A stretch of 64,000 nt of DNA from Halocaridina rubra (taxonomy: Eukaryota > Arthropoda > Malacostraca > Decapoda > Atyidae). The notes under the pieces were generated by a model. It made no database searches. It was not told the DNA's origin and saw nothing but the letters and a program-made list of their open reading frames with translations. The stretch is from the NCBI GenBank assembly GCA_037179515.1, contig JAXCGZ010007579.1:107501-171500 (forward strand). The letters run 5' to 3'. Positions within the stretch are counted from its first letter, which is position 1; every line of letters begins with the position of its first letter. A program made the position numbers and the translations under genes. Below, piece after piece: positions 10,232 to 42,814 of this stretch.

Positions 10232-13200
10232 TTAATCATCCTTTTCCCAACTGTAGCCTTCTTTTAATTTATTATAATACTCCTGTCTGCGACTTTCACC
10301 ACTTAATCGGTTGTTGGTACGACGCTGAATACGCTGAAAATGAAAAATATCACGCAACAACCTTAGTTAAGATTCAATCTGAAACTAAAAAAAAAATCTT
10401 AACTTTAATGTGTTGTTAAATAGTTTCTTTGTTTGACATATACCTACATTCTATGAGCGAACTAATGTTATTGCTGTCTGCCATTTTCTGCGTCACTAGT
10501 AATCCACATTCGAATGAGGGTGGACACAGACATGTTGGAGCTGGGGAATTAATGATATTTGCCCTCCCCAATGCCCTAAAGGGTGGGCTGAACATGGGTT
10601 TGTCACTTCCTAAGTCAAGAATTCTAACCACTGTGCTACCGTGGTCCCTATGAAAGATCAAATAATATACTGCTAAGGAATAAATCAATACACAAATGGG
10701 TTACTTTTTACTTTTTTTCCCCTCTGGCAGGTGAATGATTATAGCCACTTCGTTAATCAGATTCCTCTCTGAAGCTGGCTAAAAGTAATGTAAAATTGGA
10801 TGTAAGCATCCCTCCCAGGGATAGGGATGTAAAATCTATCATGTATATGGAAACCAGTTAGTACAGGCAGTAATTGGTGAGATATGAGAGAATTAATTGC
10901 GCTGACTTAAAGGAATCTCAGAAGACCCACCTACATTCTGCATAGGTCCTTCATAGCAGCTTACTAACCAGACTGCCACCGTAAGAAAATAGAGAAGCAG
11001 CAGTTGTAACAAAATTGGAAATGGAAGGCCTATGAACATTCTTCAATCTATGAGAAACCGACACACAAGAGGTCACATTACACTATCAAGGAAGAGCTGT
11101 ACCAACCAAAGAAGATATAAGTCAATACCTTACCTGGACCCAATGATGTGCTCAGAAATGAAGGCAATTCTGCAGATATTAAGGCACTGTAAACCAAAAA
11201 ACAATATCCACTAATCCACACACTAAGCACCAACACATGAGAAACAAATATAACTGTTCCCCAAAAAATAATTATGAGGAACAACAACTAAAGCCAAACA
11301 ACTTGATAGACAAGAATGTGTAGTTATAAAGTTAATAAAAAAAAATAGGAATGAAATTCCTGAGCCAAATAACTGAAAAGAAAGGAGATAAAAAATGAAA
11401 TGCCTCAAAGCAACATGAAATCCATCTAGATGTAACACTGGAAACAGCCCTCTAGGCTCTAAAGATAGCAAGAAAGTTTAGAAAGACACGAAACCCCTAG
11501 AAAGTGGATTAAACAGCACAGAAAAATTACAATGTTAGACAAAAAAATAAAAAATAAAAGAATTTCAAATGGGTTCTACCCCAAAACAGCAGTAATACTT
11601 TAAAGGCCTGTAAAATCAATTCAAGTAGAAGGCTAACCCATTGCATTACAACTGAAGGTCTTTGGACTTTAATAAGACTGGCCAGGACAGCACAATGGTA
11701 AGTTTTCTTTTAGTTACAGTTCTTTTTCCCATGCCTACATCTACATCAAATTATCTGGCAAATTCATTACATTTATTATCTCTTCACATCTGGCAATCTA
11801 CAATACTCCACATCTCTGTTTCTCTTAGCTTTCTTTCTCATCTTCATTGCTTTGACTATTCTTTCTGCCTGTCTTTTTGTTTATAGTAATTTCTGCCTTC
11901 TCTTTAAAGTGCTATTACTTCTTAAATGCTTTCTTGGTGTCCGGAACCAATGAGGGCAGTTTTCTATGCCTGTCCTGGTGATACAGGAAAAAATAAGGGG
12001 ACAATTTAAACTCCGGCAGCAGGAAAAAACAACAACAACATCAGTCTAGTAGATGTTTTCAACACTCGCAAGTGATGCCATTATCTCATTTTCTGGACTG
12101 CACACTAATCATTTTACTAAGGCTTATCTTGGCGAGTTAATTCCCCACCTAGCAAGTGTTTGCCATGCCATAAGTCAAGACAATTTTTATTCAGTTTTAA
12201 GACAATACTGTAGCATGAGCAACATTAAATAAGTATCTCTACTCATAAGCCTTTCAAAAAAATCATACTACACGTAATAATCTATAATTATATGCAAATT
12301 AAAAATGTTAATGAAGAATGTTCAATGTACAATCAAAAAAACAGTAAGTATTATTTTATGGAAGACATTCTTCACATTTTCAATACACCACTTTTATTAA
12401 GGTGCCGCCAGATCTAAATATCTTAAGTGTAATTAGAAAATATCTCATAGCAGAATAAAAGTCAGTATTGAAGAACCTTATACTTACCTCAGCTTTCAAA
12501 CACTTCCAAACAGCACGATCCAAATCATTACAGACTCCCATAAATTTTAGGACTTTGTTCTGAAAAAAAAAATTAAAAAGCTAAATTCAGCATTCCTTAA
12601 TAATATAAAACATAGTCAAATTTATGATTTGAAGATCACTAATTGTGCGTATACAATCAGCGGAGTCCAAAGCAGAAAAAATATATGAATATAAATATAT
12701 AATTTGGCAAATTTTTACAAGAAATGCAAGAATGTATAAAGCATAATATGCAGCATAGATAATTAATAAAACAATTGGCTAAAGGAAAAGTACATTTTTC
12801 TGTCTCCATGCAGCCTGTCATGAACCTCTCTCCAGGTTGTTCTGCTGCTCCAGATTCAAGCCCTCTCAAAAATGAGACTGAACTAATAGTTCCAGCTACA
12901 TGTTCACACTAGTGATACATTTAACAGATTCCTAAAGCAAAGGGGATCAATACCGACCCTTCCCTCATCTGTTAACACATACTGATGGCAGCTGATTCAT
13001 TTTTGCTCATATAGTCTTTGTGTTACTTTCTGGATGTTGAATTTATGTTCCTCTCCATGTGATAAGGAAATTTCCAATTCCACATACTATTTCCAATCTT
13101 TAATCTTAAGCTTGGAATAGGTTACTCTTATATTAGGAAGTACAGTATACTAAGGAAAAGTGGACCTTGGTAGCGCAATGGTTAGAGCGTTAAACTTGAG

Positions 13201-13808
13201 AAGTAATAAACCCATGTTCAATCCCATTCCAGGTTAATAGGAAGGGCATCCTGCCTTAACTCTTCACCTCTATTCTATCTGTGTCCACTCCCAAATGTAT
13301 AGGGATTAATAGTCACAAATAAAACTTGAATACTGTAATACTCTCGAGTTAGGAAACAGAAATGCAAGTAAATACAAAAATATGAACAAAGAAAACAATT
13401 TTTAAGCTCCCACACCCTCTCTCATGTCCATACTACCAAAGTTAATTACATTCTATTTCTGCTATTACTTCAACATTACTCTTTGTGATAATAGTGACAC
13501 ACAAAACGGCTAACAGCAATAGTAACAACAGTCCAAAGAACTAGAGTGAACTGTGTAGAATATGATGAAGTGCAACATATTTAGCTTATATGTTATGATT
13601 GCGGCAATCTTGATAGCTTTTCAGGTGTTATGAAAAAAAAAAATGATAAAAGATGACAAAAGTTATTTGGTATTATCTTTTGGTATATGACAGTTTATCT
13701 CATCTAATGACTATCAGCTTGTCTTACCTCAGTATGGCATGTGTGGAGTTGTGAAATCAGAGCATTACATTTATCTGAGTGCAAGTGAGGAGAGAGATCA
13801 GGATGCAT
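10232..13808 (-). CDS. CMC2: COX assembly mitochondrial protein 2 homolog (twin CX9C)
   Basis: Intermembrane-space protein needed for cytochrome c oxidase biogenesis. Coding exons on the minus strand are 13808-13728, 12559-12488 and 10333-10232, all phase 0 with GT-AG introns, giving 84 residues (vertebrate CMC2 is about 79). The start MHPDLSPHLHSDKCNALI is the conserved family N-terminus, which fixes the initiator even though the frame stays open upstream. The twin CX9C signature is complete: C14-(9)-C24 and C37-(9)-C47, the cysteines oxidised by MIA40. The C-terminus is RRQEYYNKLKEGYSWEKDD. A 5' non-coding exon piece begins at the acceptor 13854. The introns (about 1.2 and 2.2 kb) carry SINE-B copies and a LINE tail. 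NAA20 lies head-to-head and ABITRAM immediately downstream. Confidence 0.92.
10493..10648 (-). mobile_element. SINE-B copy in CMC2 intron 2
   Basis: A well-preserved antisense copy: actagtaatccacattcgaa, gacatgttggagctggggaa, then the tRNA-like head ending in ctaaccactgtgctaccgtg, whose reverse complement is an A-box-like tggtagcacagtggttag. Confidence 0.8.
11030..11639. other. A-rich intronic stretch, unrecognised
   Basis: Markedly A-rich on the plus strand, with broken short frames. It resembles the A-rich segment at 14290-15400 in base bias only. It could be a decayed retroelement ORF1, but no zinc-knuckle or other motif can be demonstrated. Confidence 0.25.
11640..11995 (+). mobile_element. 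LINE family 3, 3' end fragment
   Basis: Shares the terminal sequence of the copy at 39000-40960: tttgactattctttctgcct and aatgagggcagttttctatgcctgtcc, followed by an A-rich tail (aggaaaaaataagggg). No RT portion is retained. Confidence 0.65.
13166..13322 (+). mobile_element. SINE-B copy in CMC2 intron 1
   Basis: Sense copy: tRNA-like head with A box tagcgcaatggttagagcg and a B-box-like gttcaatccc, the central box aggaagggcatcctgcctta, and the tail ctgtgtccactcccaaatgt then agggattaatagtcacaa. Confidence 0.82.
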
Positions 13809-13854
13809 GGCGTTCTCACACAACTTTGGAAAGTTTGCAAAACAAGCACCTTTT

Positions 13855-15777
13855 CTGCAAAACAGTGTCAATAATATTATACTGAGAAAGATAGTAAAAA
13901 CTCTATACATGTTAACATTACATATCACTTTTCAAGAGGAGTAAATGGCATGGCATTTTGTCTATAAGTCCTATCTTGGAGGACTACTTAGTAAGGAATG
14001 AATCCTCTGAGAGGAAATGTCCAAATAAGGACAATCACAGATTGTATACTGACGACTTTGTTAAGTCCTCCACCATTAAAAGTCCATAAAAAAGATATTT
14101 CAGAGCTTCTCCCCAATTCTTGGGTTGGAGACCAAATCTGCAGACTACTGAATAAGTAAAGTGAAAGGACCAGATGAAGTACTTGAAAACAGAATTCAAA
14201 CCATAAGGAAATGAGGAAAACTAGGTACAGGATGAAATCTGGTGTCTAGTCAGGTCTGCAAAATAACCCATTTCTAATCTGCTTAGGTCCTTTTTTTTTA
14301 TTGTATTTATTCACAGTCACAAATAAATAGTGCTAACCCAAATCACGTAATAGGTAATAAGTAATACCCAAAATAAGTAATATTTTCTCTCCTTAAAGCG
14401 GCAAAGAAAACATCACAAAACAAACTGGATGAGAAAGTAATAGAGAAAATAATACAGAAATACCTGTACAGTATATCCACAAACGGGAAGTAGCAGCTCA
14501 GAATAGAAAAACATAAATCCCATAAATGCCATATGTATCACAGCAAACAACAAGAAAACCAATAGGATCAAGCTCCTATGAAGAATTATTGTACATTAAT
14601 ATCCCTCAACTGGCAAACCAGGGAAACATGATGAGGATGCAAGCAAAAGCAAAAACTAAGCCAAGCTCACCAAATGACCAATATATGAGACACCAGAACA
14701 AAGAATATCTAACAACACCTGGAAGAATATAAGCATAGCAGTGGTTTAAAATCGAAATCCCTATGCATATGATAATAACGAAGACCTAAGTACCATCAGA
14801 TAGCACCCTTAATCAAAGCAGCAGCCTAAGATATGCCTAGAGAAAGCTAACCAGCGACAAATTGCCATACTAAAAAAAAAAAAAAAAAAATGCAAAAGAA
14901 ACTCAAATCTGCTATCTCGAAAAAAGAGAGGTGGAAACGAAGGAATAAAGAGCATAAAAATTTGCACAGTAAAGTAGCAAGGGCACATATATAATAAAGG
15001 CACATAAATCCCAAGAAGTTATTAAGTTTAAGTACCTCCACTTCTTCCATGAAAGGGCATAAGAAAAATTGCCACGGCCTACAGATACAAGAAAAAAGTG
15101 CCTAATCAGTCCTGGATATAGGCACCACAAAAGGAATAATCCTAAAAGAAATAGAACCACATAATCTCGAAACAACTTTCCCCCCAAAAAAGGGTAAGGA
15201 AGAAGAAAGCTTGAAGATAATAAGAACTGCCAGGGTGATCAACAACCATAAGTAAAGCCTTCAAATAGAAACAAAAATAAAACGGCCAAATATTAGTCCA
15301 ATAGCACAAAAAATGGGACCCAAGAGATTCAAAAGAAAACAAGATTGGAAAGAGCAAGAAACTACCATAAAGAGGTTAAAAGAGATGGTACTGTCTCATC
15401 CACTCAATGCGCAACCCCTCCATTATTAGTTTTTCTTTTTTTTTAAGCATCTTCCACATTCATATTCATTTACTCCTTAAAATGGTATTTTTTTCTATAA
15501 TCACTTCCTTCCTCCATTCATAATTAATGGGGGAGAATTTAGGGTTCTGGGTTGGCAGGACACCCCCCCCCCTAAATTATGAATTCAGGGTTTTGAGTAC
15601 GGGCAAAAACTAAAAACAAGGTTATGAATTTAGGGGTTGAGTTAAAAAAATAAAATAAAATCAGCAATTTCTGATATGCAAAACAATGAAATAAAAAACA
15701 AAACATGACTGGTAAACAACGTCAATTACCAACTTTACCTTCCTCCAATAAATCTGGGGAAAAAGTTTCTGGTAGGG

Positions 15778-15816
<39 letters not shown>

Positions 15817-16362
15817 TTATGAGTAGTGAAAATTGGAAATAATCAAAACAAAAATGAATGCTAAAATGGAGAACCGTACCTAAATGGTACTTCAGACTCC
15901 CATAGTAATCCACTCCCAACCTAAACTATCCTAATATGCAAGTCCTTATTCACCCTATTCCCTACCAAAAACCCCAACCCCTTATATAAGTTCCTAGGAG
16001 TACATTCATTTTGACAAAGTACTGTATTGATTGTGAGTATAGAAATATAGGATAATTTCATAAAATATAGTAGTGTTAAGTAATATTGACAACATAAATT
16101 ATCCCCTTCAGTATTTGAAAAAAAAATTGTGAATGGCCAGCATCAATTTGCAATTGACGACCCAAGTACAATTTTACGACGTCATACACCGGTTTACGCA
16201 ATCACAATACATTGTTTTACGGAAATAATCGAAATCATACACTAGAGGTATTGCTAAAGGCTTAATGAAATAAATACTGAAAACTACTCAAAGAGCTTCC
16301 GCTACATGTCAAGATGAAGATAATATTGCACTGTATACCTTCGACACGATAAGATTCCTTAC
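13855..16362. other. Probable CMC2 5' UTR intron
   Basis: The interval runs between the candidate 5' UTR donor at 16362 and the acceptor at 13855. It holds an A-rich, gene-free segment (about 14290-15400) whose minus-strand frames look like hydrophobic shadows of A-rich DNA. It also holds the AAT microsatellite at 15780 and a C9-10 tract near 15566. No coding exon was recognised. Confidence 0.45.
15780..15816. repeat. (AAT)n microsatellite
   Basis: About twelve uninterrupted AAT units. Confidence 0.9.
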
Positions 16363-16440
16363 CTCCCCGACACTTGACGGTAGAGAGGAGCAACAGAACA
16401 AGACAACTTCTTCTTCTTCCAATTTGGGAACTATTGGTTA
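16363..16440 (-). other. Candidate CMC2 5' UTR first exon
   Basis: On the minus strand a consensus donor (gtcggggag/gtaagg) closes a short ATG-free segment at 16363. Together with the strong acceptor upstream of the CMC2 start (ttttctgcaa on the plus strand, 13851-13860), this suggests a non-coding first exon. The 5' boundary is a guess, with a CCAAT motif just upstream (accaatag, near 16432-16440 antisense). RNA evidence is needed for both ends. Confidence 0.45.
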
Positions 16441-16935
16441 CATTATATTATTTACTTGCGTTGATCGAGACTCGAGAACGGGAATTACAAATCCAACTGA
16501 ACTATTGCATAAGCTGAACTGAAATTTAATTTAAATCTAAAAAGTATTTAAGGAAATCCTCTTTAAATACGTTTTCTAGCCGTTACTTCATAGTTCAAGG
16601 GCTGTCCCTTTAAATAAAGTCAACACGTAGAATTTCAATGTTAATTGAACATAGTCGTACGAAGAAATTTTAAAAAGTATCAGAGCCGGCTTTTGATCAT
16701 TAAAGAGTATAATTATATTAAATGATACATATGAGTGAGAAAAATATATTGTCACAATTATGAAAAACTATGAAAAGAAATTGGATCCGCACATTATCTC
16801 ACACACAAAATGATGAGCCGTTCTAAAGGCAGTTATCCCACACTACCAGACAACAACAACTACTACCTTCACTATAGTGAAATACATTTAAGAGCCACAG
16901 AAAGTGTGTAAAGTATTATTGTTTCTTAATACAGA
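16441..16935. promoter_or_regulatory. Head-to-head intergenic region, CMC2 / NAA20
   Basis: About 0.5 kb separates the inferred 5' end of CMC2 (minus) from the NAA20 start codon (plus). Both are housekeeping genes, so a shared divergent promoter is the simplest reading. No TATA box is well placed, and no CpG-rich core is obvious. Confidence 0.5.
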
Positions 16936-20363
<3,428 letters not shown>

Positions 20364-21600
20364 AGCCCTTCAATATGTTTTGCAGAGTTGATGTTGCATT
20401 GTGTGGACGCGAAATTTGAAAAAGAAGTAAATTTGAATTTTACTGTGATTAGATATTAATTTTCTTGTACAAAATCCAATGTTTTGCTCTTTTGTCTTCC
20501 CGTTGGTGGAAGGAAATATATGTATTTATATTTTAGATCAAAGATATATTTTGTCAGTTTTCAAAGAGCCGTTTGCATATCTTTTTCCAAAACATTAATT
20601 CAAGTTGGTGATGTGCAAAACTTTAGTTAACATTGACTATGCATACTAAGTGGTTGGATGATAGTAAATTAACAAATGAGGTGCACAAGCAGAAAAAGAC
20701 TGATGGAGAGGAAATAGAGCTGAGGATGGAAAGGATATAGAGCTGAAAGCTAAGCCAAAAGTGTCAATGTTTCTGGTAAGGATTTAGATTATAACATAAT
20801 TCTTAAGAATTAAGGAGGGAGGATGCAAAAATGGCTTCTAAGGTGAGGCAGTAATGGACTGGTAGAGTGTGAATATTGCACTAGTTTTCCTTTATATAAG
20901 CTAAAGGAATGCCAGTTGATCTATGCCAATAAAATAGAGAGTAATCTCTTAAGCTTATCAGGTATGGTAAATGGAAGAGTAATAACAAAATGGTTTACTA
21001 TTGTATAAGGATATTGTGGGAGATTAAACAGTAGGGATTAAAGTAATGCCTAGTTTTTGCGGACCAAGAGTTTAGCTTGAAGGATGCATGCAATATACAG
21101 TTTATGATAAAACACCATCGTAAATAGGTTACTTTATATATTTTCGTGTGGAAAGCGAAGCAACTAGTAATCCAAGGATAGTGGTAGGGACCTTATTAGC
21201 GAACTGCTTATTCATGATGGGATGGGGCTAAGATTAAAGAATCAGAAGCCATTATAATCATTAAAAGAGATATTCTGTGGACTACAAATTATTGTATGTT
21301 GATGATTTACTTTAAATGTTATATGTATGAGTAACTGGAGTGTTGTCTAGTTTCAGGTCTTTTAAAATAAGTTTGAGTAACTGGAGTGTTTTCTAAAAAA
21401 GTTTAACTTAACTTTTACTTTTTTTAAAATGTCTTGAAATTTCAAATAACACTTGATGGCTAAATATATATTTGTTTTTTAAGTTTACCTTCAATCGGGC
21501 TAAAATTTTCTAAATAGAATTTTTATGTTAAAATATAGATTTTTTAAAGTTTTCTTTTTATGTTTTGTACTTTTATCAGTATTATTTACAAATAAAGAAA
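20364..21600 (+). other. Probable NAA20 3' UTR and flank
   Basis: No repeat or coding sequence was recognised. A canonical AATAAA at 21591-21596, following an AT-rich run, is the best candidate for a distal poly(A) signal. A second AATAAA lies near 20931. A short duplication (gagtaactggagtgtt) occurs near 21330 and 21374. Confidence 0.4.
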
Positions 21601-21629
21601 ACTCATATTGCCGTCATTGTTTTGATTAG

Positions 21630-21776
21630 TCAGGTTGTAGGTTCGAGACCCGCCACTCTCTGAAGTTAGAAAGGGCATTCTCTCAGGATTATGGTTACAC
21701 TTGCCAAAACCAAAGTCCACCAAAGGAAGGCAACGTCCAAGCCCTTAATAGAAAAGGGAGTGCATGACGTAAAACT
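21630..21776 (+). mobile_element. SINE-A copy, decayed and 5'-truncated
   Basis: Sense: B box (taggttcgagacccgccact), agttagaaagggcattctct, aaggaaggcaacgtccaagc, and the 3' end agggagtgcatgacgtaaaac. The A-box half is missing. Confidence 0.75.
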
Positions 21777-22234
21777 GCATCATCTTTAAAAAATAGCAAT
21801 TATTGAACAGTTATGAAGTAATTAACGTTGTTAATGACTTCCACTGAACATCAACAGTTGGTGAGGCAAATTCTTCTGAATTTTGTGTTATGCTTTGTGG
21901 CTTCCCAGTTGCTACTCCTGTGAAAATGTTATTAACTACAGCAAAATTGTCATTTGTGCCTTTTATTAAAAAGAATTATTTTTAATATACTTTTTCCCTC
22001 ACATACCACTAATAAGTCTCCGCATATTTTAGAGATATATGTTATATACTGTATTTCGCAATTTTAAATAGTATGCAATGATGGTCTCTTTAGGACATTT
22101 TTAGGAATTTCATTTTATGATACTGATCTTTATTGGCTCTTAGATCATTTAAAGCCTCTATTTATACAATCTAGAAGTTAAAAGAGATTTGAAATTGTAG
22201 AACATATATTGCACTGTCTTTCAATAAAGGATCA

Positions 22235-22470
22235 ATGCAGCAATATATATGTCGCTGGTGCAGCTGTTGAGCCTCATGGCAGATCTTTGCCCACTTACTC
22301 TGTTGATGACCCAAGCAGGGTGGTGGTGTTGGGGAAATTGTGGCAACCCTTTATACTCGAGGAGCTAAATGGATTGTTCGAGGTATATTAGCTTCTGATG
22401 AATATGTGTGTTTTAACACAGCCATCCCCTCCCTTACAAGTGGGATTGCAGCCATTGTACTGTATACATA
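22235..22470 (+). repeat. Unnamed interspersed repeat Z, copy 3
   Basis: Best-preserved sense copy: gttgagcctcatggcagatc, gttgatgacccaagcagggt, ttgtggcaaccctttatact, tattagcttctgatgaatat and gtgggattgcagcc. The 60-residue open frame inside it is not conserved in the other copies. Confidence 0.65.
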
Positions 22471-22724
22471 TACAGTATTCATTTTCTTCCCTGACAAGCT
22501 TAGAAATAGGACTTTTATTACCTGCATTTCTGAGATATATCTATATTGGCTTTTTACAGAATATTGAACAGCTCGTCAAATTTACTGCTACACTTTAAGT
22601 GAAAGATGCAAATTGATATTCAATTTTGTCATAGTGTTTATCTTGTTCTCCTCCTCCCCCATTACCTTAATCAACTTCTCTTTTCTTATCTTTAGGTTTC
22701 GTTGCTGTATATAATTCCTTCTTG

Positions 22725-22850
22725 CGTTACTGCTGCTGTTGTTGTTGCTGCTACTACTACTACTACTGCTTTCATATCTAATCTTCTACTATACAAAAAT
22801 TCTACTGCTACCACTACTACTCCCATTGCCAGTCTCCTACTACCGCTACC
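22725..22850. repeat. Cryptic trinucleotide repeat (GCT/GTT/ACT)n
   Basis: Runs of tgctgctgttgttgttgctg followed by (CTA)n and scattered ctaccactactact. It is low complexity and not a coding region. Confidence 0.7.
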
Positions 22851-22919
22851 TAAAATATTACTTTTTGTTAATCCTCTTGCTATTTCAATAGTGTTATTTT
22901 TTCTTCTACGTTATATGTT

Positions 22920-23066
22920 TTACATCACGGACTCTATTTTCTACTAAGAGCTAGGACGGTGCCTTCTTGTGAAGTACTTCTATTTTGGCAGGTGTAAATA
23001 TAACCCTGAGTGAATGCCCTTTCTTACTTCAGACTGTGGTGGGCCACGAACCTTCGGCCTAACGAG
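22920..23066 (-). mobile_element. SINE-A copy, antisense
   Basis: tttacatcacggactctatt, ctaagagctaggacggtgcc, cttcttgtgaagtac (hairpin remnant), then a decayed B-box region ggccacgaaccttcggcc. The A-box end is lost. Confidence 0.75.
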
Positions 23067-23085
23067 AAGAATTATGAAAGGGTTT

Positions 23086-23140
23086 GGAGACGGGAAATTA
23101 CAATCATAAGACTCTTTCCCTTGAACACAATTTAGGAAAT
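23086..23140 (+). mobile_element. CR1-type LINE, 3' UTR fragment
   Basis: gagacgggaaattacaatca then gactctttcccttgaacaca, matching the CR1 terminal UTR in sense orientation. No coding part is attached. Confidence 0.6.
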
Positions 23141-23254
23141 ATAATTACGTAAGTACATTTATGCATATACATACGCACGTACATACATGGATTATTGCTG
23201 ATGTTGCTTCAGTTTTTTTTTCTCATTACTTTAATCTTTTCTTCTTTATGTTCC

Positions 23255-24073
23255 TTGTATGTGTAAATGACATACCAGAATCTGTAAATTCATTCTTGAA
23301 TATGTTGGCAGAGGATGCAAAGATTGTTAAGAAAGTAAGAGAGGAGACCAATGTTAGAGAATTTCAGGATCACCTAAACAGTTTGCATAAGTGGTCAGAA
23401 AAGTGGCTAATGAAATTAAATTCTTCAAAATGTAGGGTAATTTGAATGGGTACAAGTGCAAAAAGGCCCAAGCTTGGTTACTTAAGAGCAGGAGCAGAAA
23501 TTCACGAGACGGAGAATGAGAGAACTCTCCGAGTACACATACTGCCAGATTTGTCTCTGGAAATGTATATAAATGGCATAGTAATGGAAGTATATGCTTT
23601 CTTAGCAAATGTAAGGGTAGCCTTCAGGCACATGGACAAGGAAATGCTAAAAAATATTTATGTAACCTATGTGAGGCCAAAGTTTGAAATCCGCACTTAA
23701 AAAAGCACATAATTAAGCAGGAAAAGTTCAAAGACATGCCACAAAACTGGTGCCAAAAATACGCAATCTCAGTTATGAGAAGAGGCTGAGGGAATTAGAG
23801 TTGCCATAACTCAAAGCTAGAAGAATGAGGGGGGATATGGTGACAGGTTTTTAATTCCTTCATGGTTATGACAGAGTGGATGATGATCGATATTTTGATA
23901 TAGCTAGCACTAGATCCAGAGGGCATAGTTTGAAGTTTCATAAAATTTATTAGCATGATGTAAGGCAGTACTGCTTTTTAGTGTAAGAATAGGTGATGAT
24001 TGAAATTCACCAAGCAAGGAGGTAGTTATTGATAATTCAATACATTTTCTTTCCCGTAAGCACAATTTGGTAA
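23255..24073 (+). mobile_element. CR1-type LINE, decayed RT-containing copy
   Basis: Sense copy. It starts inside the RT domain (VNDIPESVNSFLNMLAEDAK, the catalytic FADD being altered to AED) and continues through FQDHLNSLHKWSEKWLMKLN and VYAFLANVRVAFRHMDKEML. It ends in the 3' UTR at about 24073 (aagcacaatttggtaattac). Stops at 23443 and 23698 break the frame. Confidence 0.85.
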
Positions 24074-24866
24074 TTACACAAATGGCCACAAGTACTATAG
24101 TTTGTGTTTCATGATTCTTGGTACGTTTTCTCTTTCGTACCCTAATCAAAGAAAATATTAAAGTCTATTATCAGCTTAGAAATATAATAAGGACCATGAC
24201 AGTGTAATTACGAGAGACTGGCAACATATAAGAAATGCTAGATTGCTATCAAAGTATTCGAAAATTCAACTAATTACTTATCATCAATTAAACAATCAAA
24301 GTCAATAACACAAAAGTAACATCCTACATGGCAACTCAATGCACCAAACAGACGATACACATCAACAGAATCGTACAAGCTTGGGTACATTATTATAGGA
24401 AGGAATGTGATGTTATGATAATTAGTAACTTTCACTACAAGAGTACATAATGCAAAAAAAATATAGTCCTCCTACAGTAACATTTCCTTTGAGGTTAAAA
24501 AAAAATTATTTTCCTATAGTAGTTTTTTCATCATGAACTTTAATTCTATGGCGCCTTAAGCAGCCTTGCCAACGATGAGAGATATCGCCAAATTGAGCGC
24601 ATTCTCTTGTACATTTCTTCATTAAGGTATTATTTTTGTTTTAAATTTAATGCAAGTAGACTTGAATCTGCTGTTACTGTAACTTCCTAAGTAATCCGTG
24701 GACTATTTGTAAGAATGAAAAGCATAAAAAAAAGTTTAAAAGTGGTAAATTACACCATAAGTAAAATAATAAAGCCCACTGCTGCCTATGTCATACTTAT
24801 CAAAATATTGATGTTGATCTGCTAATGCCATGTGCTATACATCAAGTATAATTATATTTCGTGGAT
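24074..24866. other. Gene-free stretch
   Basis: No repeat family or coding exon recognised. Confidence 0.5.
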
Positions 24867-25270
<404 letters not shown>

Positions 25271-25439
25271 CACATGTGGCCATATTCAAACATTAAATTT
25301 GTAAGCCAAATACAAGATATATCAGGGCCAAATTATACCATCGTGCTTGTAACTGAAATAAGGTTTGACATGAATGTGAATACACGAAAATAAAGTGGGT
25401 ACATTCATCAACATACAGACATAAACTGAGATAAAATAA

Positions 25440-25650
25440 GCTATGGACGAGGGAGGATAATGTTAGCGTGAAACGCGAGGAACTTTGGCGTTTGCAGCAC
25501 TGGCGTTGGGCGAGCTTTGCCATTTGCTGTTTGGAGGGTGTCTGACTCTCTCATCACATGACCTTGTGTATTAGGTCCCGTGACCAAACAAACGCTCGCC
25601 CGCCACCCACAAATCTCCTCTCACTCCCACTCTTTCTCTCGTTCTCTTCC
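25440..25650 (+). promoter_or_regulatory. Probable USF promoter / 5' UTR
   Basis: GC-richer than its surroundings, with a pyrimidine-rich tract (ctcactcccactctttctct) just before the ATG at 25651. An E-box CACATG lies at 25555-25560 within tcacatgacc, the class of site bHLH-zip factors such as USF and MITF bind. Autoregulation is conjecture. Confidence 0.45.
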
Positions 25651-41688
<16,038 letters not shown>

Positions 41689-42814
41689 CTACTATCTAAT
41701 CTTGAAGCTCTGAATCTCTTTGACTCGCATTCAACTTTGGAGGTGGTAAGCTCTACGGTGATTACTAATTGTGATAATATTCATCTGCAAAAGTGAATTG
41801 GGAAAGAGGTAAGCTCTTTGCGTATGAGTATTTAATACTGTACTGGTAATGTGTAAAAGAAAATGTTGAATGCTAAAACTGCATATATTGTTTAAAATTC
41901 TAGTGACAGTATACAAATTTACTAGTTAATATTTGGTCTCCACTTTCTTAACCATTTTTTTGAAATCAAGTTCCATGGTCATGATTAAGTTTGAGTACTT
42001 TTTAGTCTATACTGGGGAGACTAATGAATTATACATTAATTCCAGGGAGTCATTTTATTATTGATTTATCGATGTCCAAATATAGGCGTTGGAAGAAGGG
42101 GCAAAAGCACACTGATTCCATGTTATATTTGTTATAATTACTAAATATGAATTTACTAAGTTGTTATATAGTTTAGTTGTTTAACTCTGTTATTTTAACA
42201 GTCATACTTTTAAATAATTTCATTCATATGTTACAGAGCATAGGAATGTAAAATATTTTTTATTTTTCTCCAAATGTCAGTCTAAAATATATCCCCAGGT
42301 TGGTGGAATTTCTTTGCGATAATGTTAAGACTGCAAACTGTTAATATATTTATTGTATAGTATATTTGTGGGCATGTTCTCTGCAAAGTGAAAAGTTCAT
42401 TGATACTGTTTGTTTTATTCTTATTAGAATACCAATTCCGTGTGAGTGACAGCTATGTCATAAATTTTTAAGCTCTGTTCATGGATTAGATAGTGGGAAT
42501 TTCAATTCGATTTTCATGCATATGTTAATATGGTTTTTTATGAGTGCTTTTCTATTTATCCACCAACATTTTTATATCATGCATATATCTTAACATTATG
42601 CTACTTTTTTTTAATGTAAATAGAATCCTGCTTGTTTTTCAGCCTACAGATTCGAATCTTAAAATCTCTAAATACCTTGGTTTAAACTGGAAGTTTAAGA
42701 TTCAGGTGTTGATATTTCACAAAAATATGTAATTTCTTTTAAGGGAACTTTTTAAAGCTCTGAAAAGGTTGATAACTTGTAGCATCCAAGATCTTTAATG
42801 GTGAAAATAAGGGA
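41689..42814 (+). other. Probable USF 3' UTR and flank
   Basis: No repeat or other gene was recognised between the USF stop and the RTE remnant. I found no clear AATAAA in this span. Confidence 0.4.

Noticed and set aside
14809..15357. Overlapping hydrophobic minus-strand frames suggesting a membrane protein
   Set aside because: They are antisense to A-rich DNA, which gives F/L/Y-rich frames by composition. No conserved motif and no splice context.
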